Assembly (NCBI RefSeq): GCF_002127325.2 | Contig: NC_035447.2 | Span: forward strand, 27,047,762 to 27,111,761 | Source of the DNA: Helianthus annuus | Taxonomy: Eukaryota > Streptophyta > Magnoliopsida > Asterales > Asteraceae | DNA: 64,000 nt | Direction of reading: 5' to 3' | In this document: piece by piece, positions 35,162 through 46,958 of the stretch | How the letters are laid out: every line of letters starts with the position of its first letter | Position numbering within the stretch: position 1 is the first letter of the stretch | Notes under the pieces: model-generated | The model's input: the letters and a program-made list of their open reading frames with translations, nothing else | Databases searched by the model: none | Told to the model about the DNA's origin: nothing | Made by a program: the position numbers and the translations under genes

Positions 35162-37800
35162 TGTCACACCCCCAAAATCCCACCTGCGGAGTACTACCGC
35201 TTGGAGGCGTGACTGACCAGGATCCAGCCACCAATCATACTGAACAAGCATATAAGTAGTTATAAAAGTTTAACCATCACGATTGGTGTTCCAAAACAAA
35301 TAAGTTTAAGTTGCAAGCGGAAGCATAAGTTTAAAGTTATAACATAAGTTCCAAAAGTTTCAAGTTTAACATAGTCTTGTAGCAATCCCTGTCCCACAAC
35401 GATCCTCCTCCATGCAAGCTCCCACTGAGTACCTATGGTCCTGCAAAGCATGTAGTAACGAGTCAACAACTAGTTGAGTGAGTTCACGGGTGGGCGTTCG
35501 TTTTAGTTGTTTCGAAAACAGTTTACTTTATCTGGCATCCTGCCGTGGGGGTTACCCCATAGTTTAAAAAGACGTGACCAGTTCATTCCCAGTTACTCCG
35601 GCACTCCGGCCGTGGGGGCTACCCCATGTAGTTATCAGGCATTTCGGCCGTGGGGGCTACCCCATGTACATCATCTGGCTCTCCAGCCGTGGGGGCTACC
35701 CCATGTGTATCATCTGGCTCTCCAGCCGTGGGGGCTACCCCATGTGTATACTAGACTCGTTACCGTATCGATTGCTGACTGTAGTCATGTTTATGTGCCC
35801 TGAAAACATCAATGTCTATCATCATTGACGTGCCCCAGATCCATTAGTTCACGCCCGTCCTCTGCGGCACGGTGTGAGGCTTGTCAGACCTAAATAGCGC
35901 TATCTAACTAATGACCCGCTCGCCATTGGCCCGGCGATTAGTCGATACAAAAAGGAGGGACTTCGTGATAGAGTTTTAGTCTAGTACGTTTATCCGTCCA
36001 TCCGGACGAGGAATCACATTCCTGAACCACTGACGTCCTACCCAAAGGTAGACGAGGAACCCACGTTCCTGAATCCCGTTCCCAACCCAGGGAATCCCAT
36101 ACTTTGTAAAGGGTGTGAACTCACCTCGGTTTGCTCGGCAGTTAATCACAGAAAGTCAATCAAGTCGCAAGTAGTCAATAACGTCCTAACACGGATATCA
36201 CGTATAATCAGATTCGAACCAAGTAGTGTACAAATGTTCAACACGCATGGAAATCACGTATAATCAGTAACAGTTCACAGTTAACATTCAAACACAATCC
36301 ACAGTCCAAACAGTTGGGCTCGTGATAACAGGCCCAAATAACTCATCAACAGTAGCACAGAAGTTCATAAGTCCGGCCCACTAACTAAGGCCCAAAGTGT
36401 GGTCTCGAGTCGCAACCGGACTCGCAAGCATGGTCTCGAGTCATGCTGTGTGTTGATCATGGATGGTTGCGAGTCGCAACCGGTGTCGCAACCATGGTTT
36501 CGGTTCATCATGCTGAGGTCTCGAGTCGCAACGGGACTCGTAACCTGTGGTTTCGGCTTGTCCTGTTATGGTTGCGAGTCGCAACCGCGTGGTCTCGAGT
36601 CGTAACGCTGTGGTTGCGAGTCGCAACGGGTGATTGCGAGTCGGTAAGCTGTCGTTGTCAAGTTCACGTGTTGATGCAGATATGGTCAGATTAATGGTAC
36701 ATTATAATCAGGCCCAAAACAGGAAACTACCAATAGCATTCCACTAACAGTTTTCCTAATCAGGTTACTAGTCAAAGATGGATCAAAATCACAAGGGTTT
36801 TCACATTCTTAACTATCATTCAAAGTGTTCTTCACATATTCAAACACATCTTCATCAAGTTCATAGCATTTTAACACTTATTCAACCAAAACAATGAACA
36901 ATCATCAAGACACTTAGCATAACACACAACCCGGTTTTTATATATGTCCGATTTCAACACAAGTGCAACCCGATTTCATCATTCATTTTTAACATATAAT
37001 GAGTCTATTTTCAACATCAATATTTATGCATAGTTCCACACATAACAAGATCATTCATGAACCGATTTCTTTTCAAATATCATGCATAACTCAACTACCA
37101 TATTATCACATAATCTTGTCATACATTTATTCAAGCACAAACACATCATGAACATATTTAACACTAAGCATACAACAATAACCAACAAGAAATACTAACC
37201 GGTTGGTGAGGTGTGTGTGTGTGCCGATCCAAGGTCCAAATCCGAGAGCTCTTGTGTCAACCGATTGGATCCGAGAGTCTTGGAGATGTGTTTGTGTGCT
37301 AGAGTTCTAGTGAGAGAGAAGATAGAAGTGTGTGTGTGTTCTAATGTTCAACAAAGTGGTAACAAGTAACTAGGGGTGGTGTATTTATAGCCAAGTTCCA
37401 AGTGTTGCACCCTTATGGGTTTCGAGTGGGGGTTCACGGCCCAATGGCCCAACCGGCCACAAGGTTCTCGGCCCAAAGGCCTATTCGGTCACTATTCACT
37501 CGAGACCTCTTGGTCTCGAGTCGGGTCCGTTGTTTCGTGTCGGGTTCTCGGTTCACATATAACACGTACACACATATATATATACAATACACGCGTAACA
37601 AAGCACTTATCACATAAAAAGATTCACGTTATCATTTTAACTAGTCACATAACGTACAAGTAAGTTACAACGAAAGGTTCTAAATTTCGAGTTGTCACAT
37701 CATCCCCAAGTTGAAAGAAATTTCGTCCCGAAATTTGATGGCACTCACTGAGGAAGCTAGTCAAGTTGCAAGGTTTTCCCGGTTTTCCTGGGGTGTCACA
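35162..37800 (-). repeat. D, right (5') LTR
   Basis: The sequence is at a constant offset of 7595 from the left LTR along its whole length, with one base difference noticed. It carries the promoter for the genomic transcript (TATA at 37382-37389) and the same hairpin and palindrome clusters at 35539-35751 and 36399-36645. Confidence 0.95.
37382..37389 (-). promoter_or_regulatory. D, TATA box in 5' LTR (active copy)
   Basis: TATAAATA on the minus strand. Being in the 5' LTR, this is the copy that would start the full-length RNA. About 100 bp upstream in transcription sense lies the CTCGAGACC/GGTCTCGAG hairpin. Confidence 0.65.
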
Positions 37801-40307
37801 TAAACCATGTAGTAAATCGTCGTTGAAAGTAAACATTGTATGGTTTATATCGTTAAGAAAACCTTGTAGTGTAACTTGGTTTTTGAAAACATTCATCCAA
37901 GTGATCTAGATAACGCAACGACATGTAATGTGTTAAAAGCACTTATATATAGGAAGTACCAAGGGCGTATCCACCATGCTTTTATCCCATTACACCCGCC
38001 CCGTTACCTAATCACTTACCATAACCCAATCGTGCAAGTCCAATAACGGGATTTGTCAGATCCTATGGTATCATAATTTCCTATGGTACCATAACGTACT
38101 ACTGCTCGGCTTAAAAATAGTTAATGAATGTCATTCAACTGTCTTTCAATCAACGTCCCAACAAGTATTTTCATATAATACGAAATCGTTATGTTTAATA
38201 TAAACCATAGCATTCGTTTTAGAAAACTCGAAATCGTTTAACACGTATGAATCACCTCAAAACAATTGAAAGCGGTAAAAGAGGGGAACTATGTACTCAC
38301 TTGAGATTGCAAGGTATCCTTTATTAAATGAACTTAACAAAGCTCGGGCAAACCAGGGGAATCAAGTGGCACCTAGTAATCGGATCGCTATGTTAATAAA
38401 TCGACACCTAAATCGGAAGATCGGGTAGAATGAGGTCTCGTAAACCAAATGAGTATTGGAACTCATGTGATATGGTTTAACAAAGCCTACATCCTAAATC
38501 GGAACCTATCCTAAGTGCTTACGACCCGTTATGACCCGTTAAGGTAGTCTACGCTACTTTAACGCGTCATTTGCGTGAAAGCGCGTAAAAGACGCCTAAC
38601 TAGTCCTATGGCAAGTATTATATGCCCTATCATGTTTAAATATGTTGCATAATCAGTTTAAGTGATAAAATTTAAGTTACATATGCTTAAATTCAAAATA
38701 TGCATGAAAAGGGCATTTTGGTCATTTTCCTAAGGCATATAAACTACCTATCATACAACTAATTAAACTAAGTGACCATAAGGTATAACCTCGGAAGGTT
38801 ATTCCCTATACAACTATGGTCACTAAATGTGCTTGGTCGGATCCTAACGATCGACCAAACGGGTCGGGTACGAAAGTCTAAGCGGTTGTTTAGACCGCTT
38901 ATCTTACGACCCTAATTAAGCATTAAACTAAAAGTGACGAGTTAAACATGTTAAAACATGTTTAACTAAGTTAGAAAACAGATTTGATATCAAAACAAAG
39001 TGTTTTGATACCCGAAAATAGTTTCGTCCCAAAACGCGCATAATCGGCATTTTGACCGAAACTATGACTCGTCACTACGCCTAATCAACGTGGTAATCAG
39101 TAGGTATAGTCACAAGGGACTATAAATCATCGTGATTACGCTCACGTTGCAAAGTTCAAACGAACTTTGTGTTGACCATAACCTGGTCAAAGCAGAAAGT
39201 CAAACACTGTTTGACTTTCATGCTTGAAATGCATAACCAAGCATGAAGGAGACTTACAAAGGGTCCAAGCTTGGATCAAGAATAAGAAAACTGATGAATG
39301 GAGCCTTCAACCAAGAAGGGGTAGCCCCAATAATCAGATGGAGAAGAAAACTTGGAATGAATGAGCAAAGAACCCATGAAAATCCAAGCTATTTATAGGA
39401 ATCATAAAGCCATAGGATCATTCCATGTGTTATAAAGGTTGATCATGACCCTACACTTGTTAAACAATGATTGGGCACCTTGCAAAACACACGAACCAGC
39501 TCATGGTATTCAAAAACCAACGATTAAAACCATGATTCAGCAGCCGATTGCTAAAAACTGGTAATTCTGGAAAACGGCGCTGTCGCGCCACATGCCAGGA
39601 GCACCTGGGTCTGGCGCGTGGCATGAGGGAGGTTAGTTCCAAGTTTCCAAAAATGGCAGAACAGGTCCCTGCATGCTTAAAACTTGATTTTCGACACGTT
39701 TAATCCCCATCAACCCCATTTCAAGGCTCTATAATGAAGTTAAAGCATAGGGAACTTAAAATATGCTTGAAAACATCTCGGATGTCGGTTCGTTTGGTCG
39801 TACGGTCGCGTTATTCGGTTAATTACGATGAAAACTCAAACGGACGCGAAAACGATCCAAATTACGCGACGAGTGGTATTTTTGCATTCCAATCACTAAA
39901 ATAAAATATTTTAATGATTACAAAAATTTTTGGATGTCCGGATATGTTCAGAACGTAAGATATGCGCGTAAATGTAAACTTATGCACTTTTTGACGCAAA
40001 TAGTCCTTGCGATCGAATGAACTTGTTTTCGACACACCAAACCATCCAAAACTTACTTCTAAGTTATGTAAAGGTTATTTAAGGTATGTTAAGCCTATGT
40101 CACTGTTCCGAAACGTTTGTCGCATTAAACTGATTACGTTTACGCATCAGTTTGCGTATAACTTTCTAGAAAGCGATTTAAAGCTTGAAATCGAACAAGA
40201 ATTGACATTTGCAGATGTCTTATGTATTTATACAAATCCCAAGAATGAAACACAAGATTTCATTGGTTTTGTATTTGTATGATGGTCATAGAGGCACAGA
40301 TGTCACA
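37801..40307 (-). repeat. C, left LTR, second piece
   Basis: It begins with the right TAAAC duplication of D and continues C's LTR to CAGATGTCACA at 40307. A TATA box (TATAAATA on the minus strand) lies at 39390-39397. U3 contains a pair of related GC-rich blocks near 39580-39630 (GGCGC...TCGCGCCACATGCC and TGGCGCGTGGCATG). Confidence 0.88.
39390..39397 (-). promoter_or_regulatory. C, TATA box in left LTR
   Basis: TATAAATA on the minus strand within CTATAAATAGC. The same site is at 46951-46958 in the right LTR. Confidence 0.6.
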
Positions 40308-40321
40308 GTCTCCCCTACTTT
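40308..40321 (-). other. C, polypurine tract (PPT)
   Basis: The minus strand reads AAAGTAGGGGAGAC directly before TGTGACATCTG, the LTR start. Confidence 0.75.
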
Positions 40322-40599
40322 AGGAAATTTCGTCCCGAAATTTATTCGAAGGAGTCTGTCTGTATAGTTGTGTTAAACAGTCGTCTTGCGCGGAATCTAG
40401 AGTCTTTATCTATTTGCATAGAGTAAATCATCAAAGATCTCCACGTAAGGTATATCTTAATCATTCCCTAGTGGGTGCTTCCTTAGATAAAGCAAGAAGT
40501 GGGAACGAGAGATTTGGTTAAATGATAAGACCAAATTAACCAATAGTTCTATGGGTATCTTTTAAGAATTAAAACAGAAAGATCTTGTAAGGATTTGTA
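40322..40599 (-). other. C, noncoding interior next to 3' LTR
   Basis: No ORF or recognised motif. A short inverted repeat AATTTCGTCCCGAAATT lies at 40327-40343; similar GTCCCGAAATT palindromes flank the LTR edge of D near 30120-30140 and 30224-30243. Confidence 0.5.
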
Positions 40600-41510
40600 T
40601 TTCATTTCTCCAGTGGATATTCTTCAGAAGCGAAAATGAATGGATGATTTATTTTCTCTAATGAATTCTTCGTCAGACGTGCAAATGAAAGACGAATAGG
40701 TTATTCATTTCCAATGGATATTTCTTCAAAAGCTGAAATGAATGGATAATTCATTTTCTCCAATGGATACTTTTATCAGAAATGGAAATGATGGAATGTA
40801 TAAGTTGTTCATTTCTCAATGGTTATTTCTTCAGAAGCGAAAAGAATGGATAATTCATTTTCCTCAGTGGATACTTCATCAGAAGTAGAAATGAAGGATT
40901 GTCGTAAAGAGTATTCATTTCCCCGATGGATATTTCTTCATAAGCGAAAATGAATGGGTAATTCATTTTCCTCGGTGGATACTTCGTCAGAAGTGAAAAT
41001 GAAAGAATTGATACAGGATTATTCATTCCCCAGTGGATATTTCTTTGAAAATGAATGGATAATTCATTTTCCTCAGTGGATACTTCATTAGAAGCGGAAT
41101 GAATCTATTCATTTTCCTCAGTGGATATTTCTTCAGAAGCGAAAATGAACGGATAGTTCATGTTCCTCAGTGAATACTTCATCAGAAACGAAAATGACAA
41201 AATTAATGCAGGATTATTCATTCCCTCAGTGGATATTTCTTTAGAAGCGAAAATGAATGATCAATTTATTTTCCTCAGTGGATACTTCACTAGAAACAGA
41301 ATGAATTTATTCATTTTCCTCAGTGGATATTTCTTCAGAAGCGAAAATGAACGAATAATTCATGTTCCTCAGTGGATACTTCATTAGAAAAAAAATGAAT
41401 ATGGTTCTCAAATAGATTATTCATTTTCCAGTGGATATCTCTTTCAGAATTGAAAAATGAATAGCTAGTTCATTTTTCCATAGTGGGTACTTCATCGGAA
41501 ACAGAAATGA
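40600..41510. repeat. C, array of about 18 hairpin-forming units
   Basis: Units of 45-60 bp alternate between two types. One has GGATATTTCTTCAGAAGCG followed by GAAAATGAAT, a 5-nt loop and ATTCATTTTC. The other has GGATACTTCATCAGAAG with a longer, more variable arm. The pair forms a higher-order repeat of about 105 bp. A perfect 10-bp stem hairpin is at 41047-41071. The array is in the noncoding interior between gag and the 3' LTR, with no coding frame running through it. Confidence 0.88.
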
Positions 41511-42906
41511 ATATAGTTAACTTTTGTTTCTTGTTTATGTTGATACATGACACAACTTGTTGTGGTTTCTGTGCACTAAATTCCTTAATTATGTATGCAT
41601 CCATAATTACATAATTCCTTGCACAGTCTGCACAGTTTGTTTTGTAATGTGTAGGGGATAGAATTTGTCGAACAATCTTGAGATAACTTAGACTAGATTA
41701 TCATAGAGTTTCTTTGATTAGGTCAACACATAAACACGTAAGCACATGGTATTCACATAATTGTTAACTTGTTTATCAATCTTGTCATTAATCTTGTTAT
41801 TATCTCGTCGTTGATTTGTAGACGTGTATTCAAAGTATACCCGGAGTCCAATCAACGGACTTCAACTAGCACTTTAAACATCCTCAAGAATCTATCTATA
41901 AAGATAGGATGATCTTATAAGGATTCGGTTTTGTTCTCGTTGAATCGTAACATTCGTATTAAAGCACACAAAGAATCCAATTAAGGACTTTGATTTTGCG
42001 CTTTAAATATCCACAAGGATCTAACGATGAAGAAGATCCTATAAGGATTTGGAATTCGTATAGCGGGAAATGTTTAGGAACTTTGTATTAGGTATGCTAA
42101 GACCACATACGAACTATAGTGTTTATGAAATCAAGGTGCTAGATATGCTAAGACAACATATGAAACAAAATGGGTCCCTGAAATTATTGTGCTAGACATG
42201 CTAAGTCAGCATACGAAACAGAGTGTTCTTGAAAATCGCGTACTACGTATGTTAGGACAACGTACGAGCGAAATGTTTTTGAAAGCTGTGCATGGAGTCT
42301 TTAAAGATATGTTTTTGAAAACCTTACATAATGTTTTTAAAACCATGTACTAAGTATATTAGATAAACATTTTTATAAAATGTTTTAAAACCATGTGAGA
42401 TGATTTTTGAAAACATGTATGAGGTTTTTTGAAAACATGCATAATCTTTTCGAAATCACAGGCTGTGTAAAATATCGTGAAGTCAGGAAGATATGATATG
42501 TATATTGCGTAAGACCAACTAAGGACTTACGGAAGCGCCCTTAGGTATCCAATTAAGGATTTAAAGCGGTACTTTGGGATATTCGCCCAAAGTTGTAAGT
42601 TGTACCTGTACTTCGTTTCTTAGAAGAAGCAAGTACTTAGGATTTTCATGGAGATCACGAGTGATCACAAAATGGAAGAACTACGAGAGTAGTTTGTCTT
42701 GCAAGGAACACGGCTCCTTGGTATCGGTATCGTAGGAATATGCCGTTCATACATGTAACCACACTTGTTTTCGTACATCGTAATGCAAATAAATGTTTAT
42801 TTATAAACCAAAATATTTGTTTCATAGTTCTAGGATAACAAAAGGAAAAATAACACATAAAGTTCGATCGTTTCTAAGCAGCATCGTCTTCCAGTCAGTC
42901 GAATGC
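41511..42906 (-). repeat. C, noncoding interior with degenerate tandem repeats
   Basis: Two further repeat sets are visible. At about 41845-42060, two copies of roughly 115 bp share AATC(C)AA..GGACTT, CTTTAAA, ATCC.CAAG and TATAAGGATT. At about 42080-42470, units share GTGCTAGATATGCTAAG, ACATACGAA and TTTTTGAAAAC. No pol motif exists in any frame. Confidence 0.6.
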
Positions 42907-43935
42907 TCATCCACGTGCTGGATTTGCATTAACAAGCTTTGCGCAATTGTTTCTGAAATGGCCCATCTCGCCACAGTTGTAGCAAGAACCTGGTGGAAAA
43001 TGAGCTTGAGCAGGGTTGTTATCAACTTGATTTTGTGCAGCTCGGCAAACCCTAGCTGTATGACCAGCAAGTCCACAATTCAGGCATTTGCGGCATTGTA
43101 CATTAGCATGATGGTGAAGGTTACATTGGTTGCACAAAGGTGCAGTCCCGTTGTGTGGCTTGTTAGCAGGGGGTTGAGTTGGTTGGTTAGGGATAGCTTG
43201 ATCATTTTGAGCAACCACGGCGAAGTTCTGAGAAGCCTTACGCTTTTTTGACTTCTTGGAGGATTCAGTCTGCTTATCTTTTGGTTTTGACTCATCGGTT
43301 GGTTTCTTGTCGCCTTTTCGGAAAAGTTTACCCTTCCTGATCTGAGATTCAGTCAGGGTAGCGGATAGTTCAATGGCATGTCTAACTGTAGTAGGGTTGC
43401 TACCAGTAACAATGTCTTGAACTGAGTCAGAGAGGCCATCAATGTACCTTTCAATTGCCTTATCCAAAGGTGTAACCATGGTTGGACATAACAGACTTAG
43501 TTCCTCATATCGGTCCATGTAAGCTTGATGCTCACCACTATCTTGTTTAAGATCATCGAATTCCCTTTCCAGTGCCCTGATTTCATGACGAGGACAGAAT
43601 TCCTTCATCATTAGAGTTCGAAGCTCTTCCCAGGTTTGAGCCAATGCCACATCGGCACCCCTATCTCTCATCACACCATTCCACCATGTTAATGCTCGTT
43701 TCTCAAAAACACTAGATGCGAATTCAACCTTTCGCTCATTTGGACACTGAACATGTCGGAATGTGCTTTCTACACTCTCGAACAGTTGTAGGAGTGCAGT
43801 TGCTCCTTGAGACCCAGAAAATTTCAGTGGCTTAGCTTAATTGAACGTTTTGAAATCACACAGAGCATTGTTATTGTTGTTATTGTTATTCGCTTGGTTA
43901 ATCTGAGTAATGAGGTTCGGAATCACAGCAGCCAT
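42907..43935 (-). pseudogene. C, Gag (one nonsense codon)
   Basis: The ATG at 43935 gives MAAVIPNLITQINQ, an Asn run, then CDFKTF; codon 33 is TAA (43839-43837). Past that the frame is open to TGA at 42909-42907. It contains the Gag core (ALTWWNGVM, FCPRHEIRALE, YEELSLLCPTM), a Lys-rich basic stretch, a Cys/His block and CCHC knuckles CLNCGLAGHTARVC and CYNCGEMGHFRNNC. It is about 342 codons. Nothing resembling protease follows. Relation to D's Gag is clear in the core and knuckles. With one stop only, it may have been functional until recently. Confidence 0.9.
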
Positions 43936-44526
43936 CTGCTAAACGATTGTGGAGGCGTATTCTAAAAAGAACAAGGAAACATGAGAAACGAGTGAGATTG
44001 ATATTTGGATAAACAAAAGAGGTATTGAAGATATCAACGAAACATAAGGAAGGCGATCATTCATTCGTTACCTCAAACAAACAAACGACGTACAGAGGCT
44101 GAACAAAGTAAATAGGTCCTTATCGCGAAGACATGCTTTAGCCTATAAGTGGACACTCCCCCAAGAGTTCCCAGGTAAGAGTGACTGGTCCGATTATGTG
44201 GATTTGTACGAACACTCTAGCCTTAGATAGAAAACTCGGGATACAGGCACCCACCCTTCCAGATTGCACGTGTTCACATTAATAAGACCCAAACTTTGAC
44301 GAGATTTTGGAAACTTTGAAGGTTCAAAACCTTATAATAAATCATCTAAGAAGAGATGATTAGTTTTCAAATCGGATTTGTAATTCGTGTTCTTGTTGTG
44401 GTTGTCGCCTAAAGATAGGCAACGGTATTGTTTTAAGACTAAACACAAGATAACTTTTGTTAGGATCCTAGGAAGGTTATAGTCTAGGTCAAAGCATCAC
44501 TAATAACCTACTTCCTTATAACCATG
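43936..44526 (-). other. C, untranslated leader
   Basis: About 590 bp between primer site and gag, without a recognisable ORF. No counterpart of the SDAYR-type leader ORF of A and B is present. Confidence 0.6.
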
Positions 44527-44539
44527 AGCTCTGATACCA
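44527..44539 (-). other. C, primer binding site (tRNA-iMet)
   Basis: The complement reads TGGTATCAGAGCT, continuing CATGG, 7 nt inside the LTR start at 44547. Confidence 0.88.
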
Positions 44540-45274
44540 ACTTTTCTGTCACACCCCGATCGCGTTAAAACAACAAACCGCGACGGAAATATCAGGGAGT
44601 GTCGTAACAGAATGATTGTTTCACAACACATGGATTGAAGTTTCGTTTTATTAAATTAAGTTTATTAAATTGTATTGAAATCAAAAGCAAAACATGAACA
44701 AATTGTCCTTCATTGTTATTAAGTCACTAGGGCCTCGTCCATCCCTATGTGAGCATGCATAATAGTCATCATCAAACATCATCAAACTACGGTACCTGAA
44801 ACATATGTGAAAATACGTCAGCATAAAATGCCGGCGAGCACATAGGTTTTGTGAGTACGTCAGATTCATGGATTTGAGTTCATATTGCAATACCTCGTCC
44901 AATTACGAGAATTGTCGAGTGTGTACCTTGAAAACAAAGGAGTTTGATATTGCAGTATGTTTCTATCAACTTTTATAAGTTGATATATGTATAAACCAAA
45001 ACCATTGTAGCCGTGAATCCTAACTAAAAACATTTGTCTTTGTAAACCATGTAGTAAATCGTCGTTGAAAGTAAACATTGTATGGTTAATATCGTTAAGA
45101 AAACCTTGTAGTGTAACTTCGTTTTTGAAAACATTCGTCCAAGTGATCTAGATAACGCAACGACATGTAATATGTTAAAAGCACTTATATATAGGAAGTA
45201 CCAGCGGCGTATCCACCATACTTTTATCCCATTACACCCGCCCAGTTACCTAATCACTTACCATAACCCAATCG

Positions 45275-45480
45275 TTCAGTAGTTCAAATAGTTCCAATCG
45301 TTCAAATAGTTCAAATAGTTCACATAGATCAAATCGTTCCAATGGTTCAATAGTTCAAATAGTTCACATAGTTTAGATAGTTCCAGTGGTTCAACAGTTC
45401 AACTAGTTCACATAGTTCAGGTACTTCCATTGGTTCAAATAGTTTAACTAGTTCACATAGTTCAATAGTTCTAGTGGTTC
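45275..45480. repeat. C right LTR, degenerate AGTTCA-type minisatellite
   Basis: The block is built of AGTTCAAATAGTTC, AGTTCACAT and GGTTC words in about 9-18 bp steps. It is absent from the left LTR at the homologous point (near 38025). The reversed C-type LTR at 14454-16914 keeps the downstream flank but not the expansion. Confidence 0.7.
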
Positions 45481-46950
45481 GTGTTTAAATTGTGAAAACT
45501 AACTTTTGGTCGTTTTATTGAATACATTCAAACCTGTGTGACTTGTCCTAATCGTTCAACTCGTATTAATAAACCACCAAAGGGTAAGTGAACAATCATC
45601 GGGTTCTGTCGTTACCCACATTACCCCCATAACCATGGTGCAAGTCCGATAACGGGATTTGTCAGATCCTACGGTATCATAATTTCCTATGGTACCATAA
45701 CGTACTACTGGTCGGCTTAAAAATAGTTAATGAATGTCATTCAATTGTCTTTCGATCAACGCCCCAACAAGTTTGTTCATATAATACGAAATCGTTGTGT
45801 TTAATATAAACTATAGCATTCGTTTTGGAAAACTCGAAATCGTTTAACACATATGAATCACCCCAAAACAATTGAAAGTGGTAAAAGAGGGGAACTGTGT
45901 ACTCACTTGAGATTGCAAGGTATCCTCGATTAAATGAACTTAACAAAGCTCGTGCAAACCAAGGAAATCAAGTGGCACCTAGTAATCGGATCGCTATGTT
46001 AATAAATCGACACCTAAATCGGAAGATCGGGTACAATGAGGTCTCGTAAACCAAATGAGTATTGGAACTCATGTGATATGGTTTAACAAAGTCTACATAC
46101 TAAATCGGAACCTATCCTAAGTGCTTACGACCCGTTATGACCCGTTAAGGTAGTCTACGCTACTTTAACGCGTCATTTGCGCGAAAGCGCGTTCGAGACG
46201 CCTAACTAGTCGTATGACAAGTATTATATGCCCTATCATGTTTAAATATGTTGCATAATCTGTTTAAGTGACAAAATTTAAGTTACATATGCTTAAATTC
46301 AAATTATGCATGAAAAGGGCATTTTGGTCATTTTCCTAAGGCATATAAACTACCTATCATACAACTAATTAAACTAAGTGACCAAAAGGTATAACCTCGG
46401 AAGGTTATTCCCTATACAACTATGGTCACTAAATATGTGTGGTCGGATCCTAACGATCGACCAAAAGGGTTGGGTACGAAAGTCTAAGCGGTTGTTTAGA
46501 CCGCTTATCTTACGACCCTAATTAAGCATTAAACTAAAAGTGATGAGTTAAATATGTTAAAACATGTTTGATACCTGGAAATAGTTTCGTCGCAAAACGC
46601 GCATAATCGGCATTTTGACCGAAACTATGACTCGTCATTATGCCTAATCAACGTGGTATCAGTAGGTATAGTCACAAGGGACTATAACCATCGTGATTAC
46701 GCTCACGTTGCAAAGTTCAAACAAACTTTGTGTTGACCATAACCTGGTCAAAGCAGAAAGTCAAATACTGTTTGACTTTCATGCTTGAAATGCATAACCA
46801 AGCATGAAGGAGACTTACAAAGGGTCCAAGCTTGGATCAAGAATAAGAAAACTGATGAATGGAGCCTTCAACCAAGAAGGGATAGCCCCAATAAGCAGAT
46901 AGAGAAGAAAACTTGGAATGAATGAGCAAAGAACCCATGAAAATCTAAGC

Positions 46951-46958
46951 TATTTATA
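46951..46958 (-). promoter_or_regulatory. C, TATA box in right LTR
   Basis: TATAAATA on the minus strand. It is followed almost at once (47008) by unrelated DNA on the U3 side, so the upstream promoter region is largely lost. Confidence 0.6.

Larger units (their letters stand above)
27567..37800 (-). mobile_element. element D: complete young Tekay-like gypsy retrotransposon
   Basis: A 10,234-bp element with 2639-bp LTRs (27567-30205 and 35162-37800), perfect TAAAC duplications (27562-27566 and 37801-37805), a primer site, a purine tract and one long gag-pol frame. The empty site is preserved in C's other LTR near 45040-45055, where GTCTTTGTAAACCATG runs uninterrupted. The LTRs appear identical except for one base I noticed (G at 28506, A at 36101). 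It is the youngest insertion in this nest and looks potentially autonomous. Confidence 0.96.

Noticed and set aside
40600..41510. Repeat array that superficially resembles a CRISPR array
   Set aside because: Units are variable in length and sequence, are joined without unique spacers of constant size, and sit inside a plant retrotransposon with gag. This is a minisatellite, not CRISPR.
42793..43251. Plus-strand open frame of 152 codons opposite C's gag
   Set aside because: It is the antisense shadow of the Gag zinc-knuckle region; the minus-strand frame has clear CCHC motifs.
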